From NCBI GenBank assembly GCA_023422955.1, contig JAFAGG010000054.1, positions 1 to 35,394 on the forward strand: a DNA stretch of 35,394 bases, given 5' to 3'. Numbering within the stretch: the first letter of the stretch is position 1; every line of letters starts with the position of its first letter. The stretch comes from Pseudomonadota bacterium. GTDB lineage: Bacteria > Pseudomonadota > Gammaproteobacteria > Burkholderiales > Burkholderiaceae_D. The position numbers were made by a program, and so were the translations under genes. This document shows, piece by piece, positions 24,770-32,592 of this stretch. Below the pieces are notes generated by a model. The model ran no database searches. It saw only the letters and a list, made by a program, of their open reading frames with translations, and was not told where the DNA came from.

Positions 24770-25188
24770 AGCTCGATACAGAAAAGCATGTTTTGATTAC
24801 AGCGACGGAAAACAGGGACCGCAATACATACTTCATTCTCTTGGTCGAGGATGAATACGACTTGGGCTCGACCCTGTCCATGCTGCTGGAACTGCACGGC
24901 TTGCGCACGCTGCATGTCCATAACGGCCAGCAAGCCCTGGCCGCCATAAAAAACCACCCTCCCGACCTGGTGCTTTCCGATTGCATGATGCCGGTGATGG
25001 ATGGCATAACGCTGTCGCGCACATTGCGCAGCGATACCGAAACCTCCCATATTCCCATCGTCCTCATGAGCGCCGCGCCGCAGTATCATGACTTGTCGCA
25101 AGCAGATTTCGATGCATTTATCCAGAAGCCCTTCCATTTCGCCGACTTGCTCGAAACGATAATGCCCTTGCTCACTACGCCGCGTTGA
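24766..25188 (+). CDS. Single-domain response regulator coupled to the second KaiC-like ATPase
   Basis: A 140-residue CheY-like protein, receiver only, with no output domain. The acidic pair is in LLVEDEYD, phospho-acceptor Asp72 in LVLSDCMMPVMDG, the conserved Ser in VLMSAAP and Lys121 in IQKPF; all needed residues are present. The start is TTG at 24766, overlapping the TGA of the KaiC-like gene (TTGA), which suggests translational coupling. A stand-alone receiver needs a kinase from elsewhere; the hybrid kinase in the first KaiC-like operon 19 kb away is one candidate. The first 20 residues precede the receiver and are polar. Confidence 0.88.
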   Translation: MKLDTEKHVLITATENRDRNTYFILLVEDEYDLGSTLSMLLELHGLRTLHVHNGQQALAAIKNHPPDLVLSDCMMPVMDGITLSRTLRSDTETSHIPIVLMSAAPQYHDLSQADFDAFIQKPFHFADLLETIMPLLTTPR

Positions 25189-25248
25189 CTGTTCTTTGCC
25201 CCATTTCTCTGCGCCCCGTTTCTTTCCCCAGCATTCTCAGCCTATCCC

Positions 25249-25959
25249 ATGAAATCCCTGGTCATCTTCAAAGCAGGCGACACCTTCGCCGATCTCGCAG
25301 CCGAAATCGGCGACTTCGAACAATGGATACAAGCCGGACTGGGGCAAACCGCCCTGCCGGTCGCCGTCATCGATCCGCGCGAGAACGGCCCTTTGCCGCC
25401 ATCGTCAACCGTGGCAGGCGCCATCATCACCGGCTCGCATGCTATGGTCACCGACCGCGAAGCCTGGAGCGAAAACCTGGCGGCGTGGCTGCGCAATGCC
25501 GTGGCCGATCAAGTCCCCGTACTCGGCATCTGTTACGGCCATCAGTTGCTCGCCCACGCGCTGGGCGGCGAAGTCAGCCATCATCCGGTCGGCCTGGAAA
25601 TCGGCACCGTTGCGGTAAGGCTTAATGAGGCGGCAAAGGAAGATGCCTTGTTAGGCGACATGCCGGATACTTTCCCTGCGCAAGTGGTGCACCGGCAAAG
25701 CGTGCGCAAGCTGCCGCCAGGCGCCACGCTATTGGGCGGCAATGAATTCGAACCGCACCAGGCTTACCGGATCGGCGAGCGCGCGTGGGGCGTGCAATTC
25801 CATCCGGAATTCAGCCCGCAAGCGATGGCGGCTTACGTGAAACACATGTCGAAACAGGGCAGGGTAGCGGGCAGGCAATCCGAGGAAGTGCTGCAGCAGA
25901 TCGCACCCACTCAGCATGCGTTTGGGGTGCTGAAAAAATTCGGCGAACTGATCGGCTAG
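25249..25959 (+). CDS. Class I glutamine amidotransferase-like protein
   Basis: A 236-residue GATase1 protein. The nucleophile is Cys95 in GICYGHQLLAHALGG, and the catalytic pair His185/Glu187 lies in VQFHPEFSP; all three are present. The oxyanion strand ITGSHAMVTD is also typical. Its stand-alone form resembles the GuaA-like glutamine amidotransferases acting with a separate synthetase, or gamma-glutamyl hydrolases; the acceptor is not evident. No Shine-Dalgarno is clear before the ATG, but no earlier in-frame start gives a better N terminus. It sits 60 bp after the response regulator gene and could be co-transcribed. Confidence 0.87.
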   Translation: MKSLVIFKAGDTFADLAAEIGDFEQWIQAGLGQTALPVAVIDPRENGPLPPSSTVAGAIITGSHAMVTDREAWSENLAAWLRNAVADQVPVLGICYGHQLLAHALGGEVSHHPVGLEIGTVAVRLNEAAKEDALLGDMPDTFPAQVVHRQSVRKLPPGATLLGGNEFEPHQAYRIGERAWGVQFHPEFSPQAMAAYVKHMSKQGRVAGRQSEEVLQQIAPTQHAFGVLKKFGELIG

Positions 25960-26128
25960 ACGCTGATTATTTAAAAGCCGGGCAGTTCGCCTGATGCAAG
26001 AAATGGCGGCAACGCCGACGCATGTATTGCACATCCAATCGAAAGCCCGGCCATGCTCCTGAAACAGCGCAAGAAGGCGAGCGCTGACAGCACCCAGCCG
26101 CATCACTCTTGCGCATTACTCTTCCGCA

Positions 26129-26734
26129 TTACCCCGCCAAGCCTATCCCCTGCTGCTCGCCGCGCTGTTCCCGCAATTGCCCGCTGCGATGCTGATGCAG
26201 CACATCGATCAGCTTGCTGTTGAAGGCAGGAATATCGTCCGGCTTGCGGCTGCTGACCCAGCTGCCATCGACGACGACCTCTTGATCGACCCAGTTGCCG
26301 CCGGCATTGCGGATATCGTCCTGCAGCGTCGGCCAGCTGGTCATGGTGCGGCCATCCACCAGGCCGCATGACACCAGTATCCAGCCGCCGTGGCAAATCA
26401 CGAAGATGGGTTTGCCGGCTTCGTCGATCTGCTGCACGAAACGCTGCGCTTCCGGTATCGCGCGCAACTCGTCGCCGTTGATCACGCCGCCCGGCAACAG
26501 CACTGCATCGAAGTCGGCAGCATGGGCCTTGTCGAAACCGAGATCCGCCTTGAAGCTGTCGCCCTTGTCGTGATGCTTGAAGCCCTGCACCTTGCCCGCT
26601 TTTTTCGAGATGATGCTGGTGCTGACGCCCTGTTTTTCCAGCGCCTCCTTCGGACCAGTCAGCTCGATTTGCTCAAAGCCATCTACAACGAGTATGGCAA
26701 CTCGCATGCCGTTCAGGTTTTCATTTGCATCCAT
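26129..26734 (-). CDS. PfpI/DJ-1 family protein (peptidase C56-like)
   Basis: A 201-residue protein of the DJ-1/PfpI superfamily. The nucleophile elbow is VICHGGW with Cys114 and His115, and the acidic residue in the conserved place is in VDGFEQIEL (Glu21/Glu24). LLPGGVINGDELR and the C-terminal DDIPAF fit the PfpI branch, members of which act as peptidases, glyoxalase-like deglycases or chaperones. AAGGAG lies 8 bases before the ATG. Cytoplasmic, no signal peptide. The last 20 residues are Gln/Arg-rich and extend past the usual end of the fold. It converges with the amidotransferase gene. Confidence 0.9.
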   Translation of the reverse strand: MDANENLNGMRVAILVVDGFEQIELTGPKEALEKQGVSTSIISKKAGKVQGFKHHDKGDSFKADLGFDKAHAADFDAVLLPGGVINGDELRAIPEAQRFVQQIDEAGKPIFVICHGGWILVSCGLVDGRTMTSWPTLQDDIRNAGGNWVDQEVVVDGSWVSSRKPDDIPAFNSKLIDVLHQHRSGQLREQRGEQQGIGLAG

Positions 26735-27015
26735 GCTGCACTCCTTGTTTCCGTGAAATTAAAAGCTTCCTACTCATGACGCTGCGCTCTTCCGGGAATG
26801 ACAAGACAAATGACAGCGTGTTCCTCGCTGCTGAATATATAAGCACTCATGTTGAAGATGCAAAAGGCCGGCCCTCCCAATCACGCGACGATACATGGTA
26901 TAAACGAGAGGCAATGGGACTTAAGTGGAAGCAATAATGCAATACCAGGAAACCTTGCACGCGCCTGCGTACCTAACAAGGAACGTCTTTCTTTCACATT
27001 ATTCAAGGAGCGAAA

Positions 27016-27180
27016 ATGGCCAAAAATCCTAAAAACAAATTCCCTGCGGATCGCAGCGGCACCAAGTACAACGAATTCAGGAATACCAAGCGTATTCCAG
27101 CCGGCAAGGTAAAAGGCACAACTGCCAAACCTGCTGCCACTGAAGCAGCACCTGCAGTGGAAAAAAGCGCTGACGCTTAG
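27016..27180 (+). CDS. 54-residue lysine-rich small protein
   Basis: A short gene with an ideal ribosome binding site, AAGGAG 5 bases before ATG 27016. The product begins MAKNPKNKFPADRSGTKYNE and continues with a basic stretch (FRNTKRIPAGKVKG), then an Ala/Glu/Pro-rich acidic tail (AATEAAPAVEKSADA). The basic N-terminal half suggests nucleic-acid binding, but no family is recognised. A rho-independent terminator follows at 27210. Good translation and termination signals on both sides make it a real gene despite its size. It is transcribed alone. Confidence 0.8.
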   Translation: MAKNPKNKFPADRSGTKYNEFRNTKRIPAGKVKGTTAKPAATEAAPAVEKSADA

Positions 27181-27209
27181 AATGCGCGACGATTGAGCAA
27201 GCCTGAAAA

Positions 27210-27239
27210 GCTGCCGCACTGCCGGCAGCCTTTCTTATT
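27210..27239 (+). terminator. Rho-independent terminator of the small lysine-rich gene
   Basis: GCTGCCG pairs with CGGCAGC around a 6-nt loop, and the stem is followed by C and a T-rich run TTTCTTATTT. It ends 59 bases beyond the stop codon of the small gene. Confidence 0.8.
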
Positions 27240-27422
27240 TCCTTTGTTTTCTTTTTCAATCTCTTCTCTCCCATCCTCTCTGCCCGACTTCGCGGAATGC
27301 GTTAAGCTTTGCCTGAAGCAAGCCGCATCGTGCGCAACAGGAGTACCGTAGCAATAATAGATAGGCAAGCAGCAACCGGCTTATTGTTTTCAACTCGGTC
27401 ATCAACTGCACTCATCATCTTC

Positions 27423-27857
27423 ATGCCAGACCCTATCGAATCCCGGCCGTGGATGCCGAAACCCTTTACCGTCGCGGTGCTGGACAGTGACGAGCATCTG
27501 GCTGATGAACTGTGCAACTCACTGCAGGAAGCCGGCTTCGATGCCTATGCCTTTTACGATATGCCGTCGATGATGCAGGCGCACGAGCGCGACAAGTTCG
27601 ATGCATATGTGCTGGATTATCTTGCCGACTGGCAGCCTGAATCGACGGCCCTGGAAACCCTGATCGAAGCCATACGCGTGGGCGACCATAGCGATGCGCC
27701 CATCCTGATATTGGGTAACCAGATCGAACCCGAACGGGTGGAACGCCTGGCCAATATCCTGATGCATTACCCGGTGCGCTACCTGGTGCGTCCTTTGAAG
27801 ACCACTTACCTGGTCAAGCGATTGCGCGAGGCCATTGCCAAACGGGCCGGCTTATAG
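27423..27857 (+). CDS. Degenerate CheY-like receiver protein
   Basis: A 144-residue protein from ATG 27423 (an in-frame ATG at 27450 is also possible; neither has a good Shine-Dalgarno). It has receiver-like secondary structure and keeps the acidic pair (VLDSDEH, Asp21/Asp23) and a candidate phospho-acceptor Asp65 in YVLDYLAD. The conserved Ser/Thr is replaced in ILILGNQ, and the conserved Lys is Arg in YLVRPLK. Phosphorylation would therefore be impaired or altered. There is no output domain. No kinase lies next to it; it follows the small lysine-rich gene, from which it is separated by a terminator. Confidence 0.75.
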   Translation: MPDPIESRPWMPKPFTVAVLDSDEHLADELCNSLQEAGFDAYAFYDMPSMMQAHERDKFDAYVLDYLADWQPESTALETLIEAIRVGDHSDAPILILGNQIEPERVERLANILMHYPVRYLVRPLKTTYLVKRLREAIAKRAGL

Positions 27858-27920
27858 GCAGGCGCTTATTTTTCTTGCACCGATTCTTGTCCCCGTTTTT
27901 GCCCTGATACCCGATAACCG

Positions 27921-28742
27921 ATGCCCGACAACGCCGTCTCTAATTCCTACTCTTTCACCCAGCGCCGCGCGCTGCACTGGCTAACGGGAATCCTTGTAGC
28001 CATCGTGCTGGCCGCTGCCGGCACGCCCGGCCATGCCGGCGACTGGCGCACCGCCAGCCGCGAACCGGTGGGCCTGGCGCCCGATCCGGCCGTCGTGAAA
28101 GAAGCGATGGTGCAAGTCTATGGCGCGCGCGCCGTCGGCGCCAAGGGCCTGTTCGGCGTGCATACCTGGGTCGCCGTCAAACCTACCGATGCGAGCGAGT
28201 GGACCGTGTATGAAGTGGTGGGCTGGCGGCTGCGTTCCACCGGCAACGTGGTGGTGGTGCGCAACCGCGCGCCGGATGGACGCTGGTTCGGCGAGATGCC
28301 CGAGCTGTATGCGCAAAAGCGCGGCGCCGGCGTCGATGAACTGATTGCGCGCATCGATGAGGCTGCGCATGCCTATCCGCATGCTCACGAATACCGCGCC
28401 TGGCCGGGACCGAACTCGAATACCTTCGTTGCATGGATAGGGCGCGCGGTGCCGGAACTGGAAATGGATTTGCCGGCCACCGCGATAGGCAAGGATTATC
28501 TCGGCAGTTCGATATTTGCCACCGCGCCCAGCGGCAGCGGCTTTCAGGTTTCAGTAGCGGGCGTGCTGGGATTTGCCGCCAGCAGTGTGGACGGCATCGA
28601 ATTCAATGTGCTGGGTCTGAATGTGGGCGTGAGCCGCAATGGCCTGAAACTGCCCATGATAGGCCGCATAGGCAGCTTCACGCCTGCGGATGCCATAGAA
28701 GAAATGCAGGAAGCGGTCAGTGCTCCGATGGATGCGCACTAA
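27921..28742 (+). CDS. DUF3750 secreted protein
   Basis: A 273-residue protein. The N terminus has a hydrophobic signal sequence (LTGILVAIVLAAAGTPGHAG) with a likely cleavage at HA|G about residue 39. The mature part starts DWRTASREPVGLAPDPAVV and contains VQVYGARAVGAKGLFGVHTWVAV, EVVGWRLR and AWPGPNSNTFVAWI, the hallmark stretches of DUF3750, a family of unknown function. It is probably periplasmic. The open frame is complete, and the ATG at 27921 is the best start though its Shine-Dalgarno is weak. It lies 63 bp after the degenerate receiver gene. Confidence 0.87.
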   Translation: MPDNAVSNSYSFTQRRALHWLTGILVAIVLAAAGTPGHAGDWRTASREPVGLAPDPAVVKEAMVQVYGARAVGAKGLFGVHTWVAVKPTDASEWTVYEVVGWRLRSTGNVVVVRNRAPDGRWFGEMPELYAQKRGAGVDELIARIDEAAHAYPHAHEYRAWPGPNSNTFVAWIGRAVPELEMDLPATAIGKDYLGSSIFATAPSGSGFQVSVAGVLGFAASSVDGIEFNVLGLNVGVSRNGLKLPMIGRIGSFTPADAIEEMQEAVSAPMDAH

Positions 28743-28864
28743 GAAGGCGCTGCCGCACGCCCCTTCCGGCATGATCTTCCTTATTAAATAGGACATGGTG
28801 CTCATATTCTGAATCCAGACCAGCCTGAGTATGATCGGCCTTTTACTTCTTATGAAGGCTAGCC

Positions 28865-29665
28865 ATGACCTCTCTTAAAACCCTACTCACCGCCGCAGGC
28901 CTTTCCATGGTTCTGACTGTCAACGTTCATGCGCAACAGGCTTCCTCTCCTGCCCAGCCGCTGCTGGTGGCAGCCGGCAGCCTGAACCAGGCGATGAAGG
29001 AAATCATGGCCGCTTACGAAGCCCAGGGCGGCACCCGCTTCGCGGCCGAATTCGGCCCTTCCGGCAAGCTGCGCAAGGATATCGAAGCCGGCAAGAAGGT
29101 CGATGTTTTCGCCTCCGCCTCGACCGGCCATACCGAAGCGCTGGCATCGCAAAAGCTGCTCGGACCATCCCGCCTGTTTACCCACAACGACCTGTGCGTG
29201 GCTTCCCGTCCCGGCCTGGGCCTGCAGGCATCCAATCTGCTCGAGGTGCTGAGCCGTCCGCAAGTTCGTGTTGCGACCTCGACGCCGGTGAGCGACCCCA
29301 TGGGCGATTACACCTGGCAGTTCTTCAGGAACGCCGACAAGAAACAGCCCGGCCTGTATGCCACCTTCGATGCCAAGGCCTTGAAGCTGTCGGGCGCAGC
29401 CGCGCCGGCACCTGGCGCCAAGCTGCCTTATGTCACCGCGTTTGAAGACGACAAGGCCGATGCCTACATCATGTATTGCACCAATGCAGTCAGCACCAAG
29501 AAAGCCGTGCCGCAGCTGGAGATCGTGCGCATTCCCGATGAGCTCAACGTGCGCAGCGCCTACGGCATTGCCGCCCATGCCGACTCGGCCGAGGGCCAGC
29601 GTTTCGTGGAATTCGTGCTGCAAGCTCCGGGGCAAGCCATCCTGAAAAAATACGGTTTCCAGTAA
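28865..29665 (+). CDS. ModA-like periplasmic substrate-binding protein (orphan)
   Basis: A 266-residue exported protein with a signal peptide (residues 1-23, ending VHAQ). The fold signature is that of molybdate-type binding proteins: LLVAAGSLNQAMKEIMAAY, FGPSGKLRKDIEAG, VDVFASAST, LFTHNDLCV and VATSTPVSDPMGDY, the places where oxyanion ligands are bound. Molybdate or tungstate is the family's usual ligand. No modB or modC permease or ATPase gene lies next to it, so it may use a permease encoded elsewhere or bind a different small molecule. It converges on the SLC13 gene 34 bp away. Confidence 0.85.
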   Translation: MTSLKTLLTAAGLSMVLTVNVHAQQASSPAQPLLVAAGSLNQAMKEIMAAYEAQGGTRFAAEFGPSGKLRKDIEAGKKVDVFASASTGHTEALASQKLLGPSRLFTHNDLCVASRPGLGLQASNLLEVLSRPQVRVATSTPVSDPMGDYTWQFFRNADKKQPGLYATFDAKALKLSGAAAPAPGAKLPYVTAFEDDKADAYIMYCTNAVSTKKAVPQLEIVRIPDELNVRSAYGIAAHADSAEGQRFVEFVLQAPGQAILKKYGFQ

Positions 29666-29699
29666 GGCCGCCCGCCTCTCAGGCCGGCAGCTTCCTATC

Positions 29700-31166
29700 C
29701 TATAACCACGCCAGCTGGATCAGCGTGACCACGCCCCAGCTGATGATAGGCGTACCGATCAGGTTCAGGAACAGTCCAGTCCGTATCATCGATTGAATCT
29801 TCAGATGCCCGGTGGCAAACACAATGGCGTTGGGTGGGGTCGCCACCGGCATCATGAAGGCGCAGCTGGCAGCGATGGCTGCGGGCACGGTGACCAATAA
29901 GGGATCGATATTCAGCGATACCGCCAGCGCCCCCAGCAAAGGCAGGAAAGCCGCCGCAGTAGCCGTGTTCGAGGTGACTTCAGTCAGGAAAATGATGACC
30001 AATACAACCAGGCCGATCAGAAGCATGAGTGGCAGGCTGCCGAATACGCTTAACTGACCCGCGATCCATTCCGCCAGTCCCGAGGCTTCAATCACCTTGG
30101 CCATGGCCAGTCCGCCACCGAACAGCAGCAGCACTCCCCACGGCAAACCCTTCGCATCATCCCAGTCGAGCAAGGCCGCATGGCGCACGATGCCGCTGGG
30201 TAGCAGGAACAGCAGCATGCTCGCTATCAGCGCGACACTGGTATCCGACAGCCAGGTGAGCCCGGCATCGTTTAGCAATGGGCGGACTGTCCATGCCAGG
30301 GCAGCCAGACAGAAGACGATGGCAACACGTTTTTCCGCATGGTTCATCACACCCAGCTTGCCGAGCTCGGCACGCAGCACCTGGTCGCCATTTTCTCCAT
30401 TGTTCAGCTTGAAGCCGGTGCGCGTCAGCCACCACCAGGCGCACAGCATCATGACTATGCTGATCGGCAAACCTATGATCATCCACTGCGCAAAGCCGAT
30501 CTGAATATCGTGCGCCGCAGCCAGATAGCCGACCAATAGTGCATTCGGCGGCGTGCCGATCAGGGTAGCAATCCCGCCTATGCTGGCCGCATAGGCTATC
30601 GCGAGCAACAGGGCGGTAGCATAGCGGGACACTTCGGCTGCATCGTTATCCTTGCCAAGCAAACTTATTACCGAAATGCCGATAGGCAGCATCATGATCG
30701 CGGTCGCGGTATTGGACACCCACATGCTGATGAAACCCGTCGCGATCATGAAGCCGGCAATCTGGCGCCGCGGTTGTTGTCCCATGACCAGCAAAACCTT
30801 CAAGGCAATACGCCGGTGCAAATTCCACCTCTGCATGGCGGTGCCAAGCAAGAAGCCGCCCAAAAAGAGAAAAACGATAGGATTGGCATACTCGGCAATC
30901 GCGGGACCAAGCTTGCCTATGCCCAGCGCCGGCACCAGGATAATAGGCAGCAAGGAAGTCGCCGGGATGGGTATGGCTTCGGTCGCCCACCATGTTGCCA
31001 TCAGCAGCACCAGGCCGACACACGCCCAGGCTTCCGGCTTCATTCCGCCCGGCGCAGGCACTATCCAGACCAGCAGCAGCCAAAACAGGCCCAGCCAAAG
31101 GCCGATGCGAGCCGCCAGCGAAGGCGGATTGCTGGGAGTATCGTTTGCCGAAGCGAGTTTATCCAT
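29700..31166 (-). CDS. DASS/SLC13-family sodium-coupled anion symporter
   Basis: A 488-residue membrane protein with about 11-12 hydrophobic segments. It has both SNT motifs of the family (WVSNTATAIMMLPIG and EVTSNTATAAAFLPLLG) plus GTPPNALLVGYL and ATPPNAIVFATGHLKI, which form the substrate and sodium sites. The FLGGFLLGTAMQRWNLHRRIAL stretch is also characteristic. It would import dicarboxylates, citrate or sulfate with sodium; the exact substrate is not decided. The ATG at 31166 fits the family length, but no clear Shine-Dalgarno precedes it. Three copies of an 11-bp tandem repeat lie 146 bp upstream. Confidence 0.9.
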   Translation of the reverse strand: MDKLASANDTPSNPPSLAARIGLWLGLFWLLLVWIVPAPGGMKPEAWACVGLVLLMATWWATEAIPIPATSLLPIILVPALGIGKLGPAIAEYANPIVFLFLGGFLLGTAMQRWNLHRRIALKVLLVMGQQPRRQIAGFMIATGFISMWVSNTATAIMMLPIGISVISLLGKDNDAAEVSRYATALLLAIAYAASIGGIATLIGTPPNALLVGYLAAAHDIQIGFAQWMIIGLPISIVMMLCAWWWLTRTGFKLNNGENGDQVLRAELGKLGVMNHAEKRVAIVFCLAALAWTVRPLLNDAGLTWLSDTSVALIASMLLFLLPSGIVRHAALLDWDDAKGLPWGVLLLFGGGLAMAKVIEASGLAEWIAGQLSVFGSLPLMLLIGLVVLVIIFLTEVTSNTATAAAFLPLLGALAVSLNIDPLLVTVPAAIAASCAFMMPVATPPNAIVFATGHLKIQSMIRTGLFLNLIGTPIISWGVVTLIQLAWL

Positions 31167-31598
31167 GGGGATCAGATTCGAGTAAAGGGAGGAACAGCCC
31201 GGATAGGACTAAGACTGACGCGAAGCGCTTTTGTTTAATTTCAAGCTGGGTATCCGCTACCGGCAACACCTGTCGGAAATCAATCCGGGCGCAGTATTTG
31301 CGATGCCTGCCATTCAGGGTCGATTCAGGGTCGATTCAGGGTCGATCCCTGCGCATTGCGGTGATGGATGACGGCAACAGGCAGGTACATGCCTGCTCAT
31401 GGGATGGCAGCCTGTTCGGCATGGCTGGAAACAACCGGCATGCTAATGCGCGATAGGGAACGGCAACATACGGAGATGAGCAAGGCCCGACTGGCACAGA
31501 CCTTTTGAATGCTCGGGGAAGTCAATGCATGAGAAGGAAGCGGTGTGCTGTCACCGATACTTCCTTTCATCTGGCGGCGGTTTCCCGCGCCAGTTAGC
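31167..31598. other. Intergenic region upstream of the SLC13 gene
   Basis: No gene is seen in these 432 bases. It holds the 11-bp tandem repeat at 31312-31344, a small hairpin CAGGCA-ggtaca-TGCCTG at 31378-31395 and a weak inverted repeat near 31571-31592 beyond the end of the Ala/Lys-rich gene. Confidence 0.45.
31312..31344. repeat. 11-bp tandem repeat, three copies (ATTCAGGGTCG)
   Basis: Three identical head-to-tail 11-bp units occur in the upstream region of the SLC13 transporter gene. They could be regulator half-sites one helical turn apart or a slippage-prone repeat; the copy number is the highest of the 11-bp repeats in this window. Confidence 0.8.
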
Positions 31599-32147
31599 TT
31601 AATGATGCACGGCGTTGCCGTTGGTGAGTCCGGCCAGATTAGCGGAAGCGCTCTTGGCTTTTCCCTTTGCCGTCTCCGAGGCTTTTGCCGCCCCTAGCTT
31701 GTATTTGCGATCCCGGCCGCTGCCCGTATCCTGCACCCGCTTCGATTTCAGCAAGGCTTGCAGCGTAGGCGCCAGGCGGCTTTTCAATTGCTTGGCCTGC
31801 TGGGCAGTCGGCGCAAAATCCAGAGAGGCGACAGCGGCGTTGGCGATTTCAGCGGCGGTCTTCGGCTGCTGATCAATGAAGCTCAGCCAAAATTCCTGCG
31901 AGGTCTTGGGCAGCGTTTGCCGCGAAGACGACGCCTTGCGACCGGCAGCGGGCTTGCTGCCTTTTGCCGACTTGGCCGATGCAGCAGATTTTTTCTGCGC
32001 TGGCAGGGCGCGCGGATTATCGGATTGTTCCAGTTGCTCCAATGCTGCGCGCAATGCCTCGGCACGCGATTGGTAGTAAGCGGCGCCCTGTTCGGCATGA
32101 TGCAGCTCGGCCAGAATGGCTTGACGCGCTTTCGTTAGATTCGACAT
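31599..32147 (-). CDS. Ala/Lys-rich protein with possible winged-helix C-terminal part
   Basis: A 182-residue protein starting at ATG 32147, preceded by GGAGAAGC; the frame is open upstream but without a better signal. Residues 1-40 form a predicted coiled helix (AILAELHHAEQGAAYYQSRAE). A basic low-complexity linker follows (about 50-78, SAASAKSAKGSKPAAGRKASS). The middle part, with TAAEIANAAVASLDF and LAPTLQALLKSKRVQDTGSGRDRKYKL, looks like a small winged-helix domain (inference). The end is again Lys/Ala-rich. I recognise no named family. The overall basic, histone-H1-like composition suggests DNA binding. Transcribed alone. Confidence 0.7.
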   Translation of the reverse strand: MSNLTKARQAILAELHHAEQGAAYYQSRAEALRAALEQLEQSDNPRALPAQKKSAASAKSAKGSKPAAGRKASSSRQTLPKTSQEFWLSFIDQQPKTAAEIANAAVASLDFAPTAQQAKQLKSRLAPTLQALLKSKRVQDTGSGRDRKYKLGAAKASETAKGKAKSASANLAGLTNGNAVHH

Positions 32148-32592
32148 ATTGCTTCTCCAGTCGTAGTGATGACACCGGACTATAGCATCATGAAGGCATT
32201 TCGACTTGATCCACATTGAATCGCGGAAATAATTAGGATGCGAAAAATCTTCCCTTAACGACGCGCTTCGTCACTGTCATCATCGCCAGCGCCGACGCCG
32301 GGCATGCTAATCATTACGAAGGAATAATTTTTCAACAAGATCCTAAGCGCCAGAGCAACTCTAACTCGCTATTGGCTTATGAAAACAAACCTGGCACAGG
32401 CTTCTCAGGCGACCGGCAATCCGAGCATGGCTCAATCATGGCTCAATTAGAAAAGACGCGTCCTTGCGCTTAGCATGGCGTACCGGTTCCCCCATCTATG
32501 CATCCTAGCGCCAGGCAGACCTTCTCGGCGGCGACACAAGGCATGGCAAGGCAGGCGCGCAAGCGCGCTCGGCCATGATGCCTCTTTGCGGA
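32148..32592. other. Intergenic region upstream of the Ala/Lys-rich gene and downstream of the diguanylate cyclase gene
   Basis: No gene is seen in these 445 bases. It includes the 11-bp tandem repeat at 32426-32447. An A/T-rich patch around 32325-32345 may contain promoter elements for the minus-strand gene at 31599-32147, but none is clear. Confidence 0.4.
32426..32447. repeat. 11-bp tandem repeat, two copies (CATGGCTCAAT)
   Basis: Two identical head-to-tail 11-bp units occur in intergenic DNA between the Ala/Lys-rich gene and the diguanylate cyclase gene. The unit length matches the repeats at 15624, 18988 and 31312. Confidence 0.75.
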
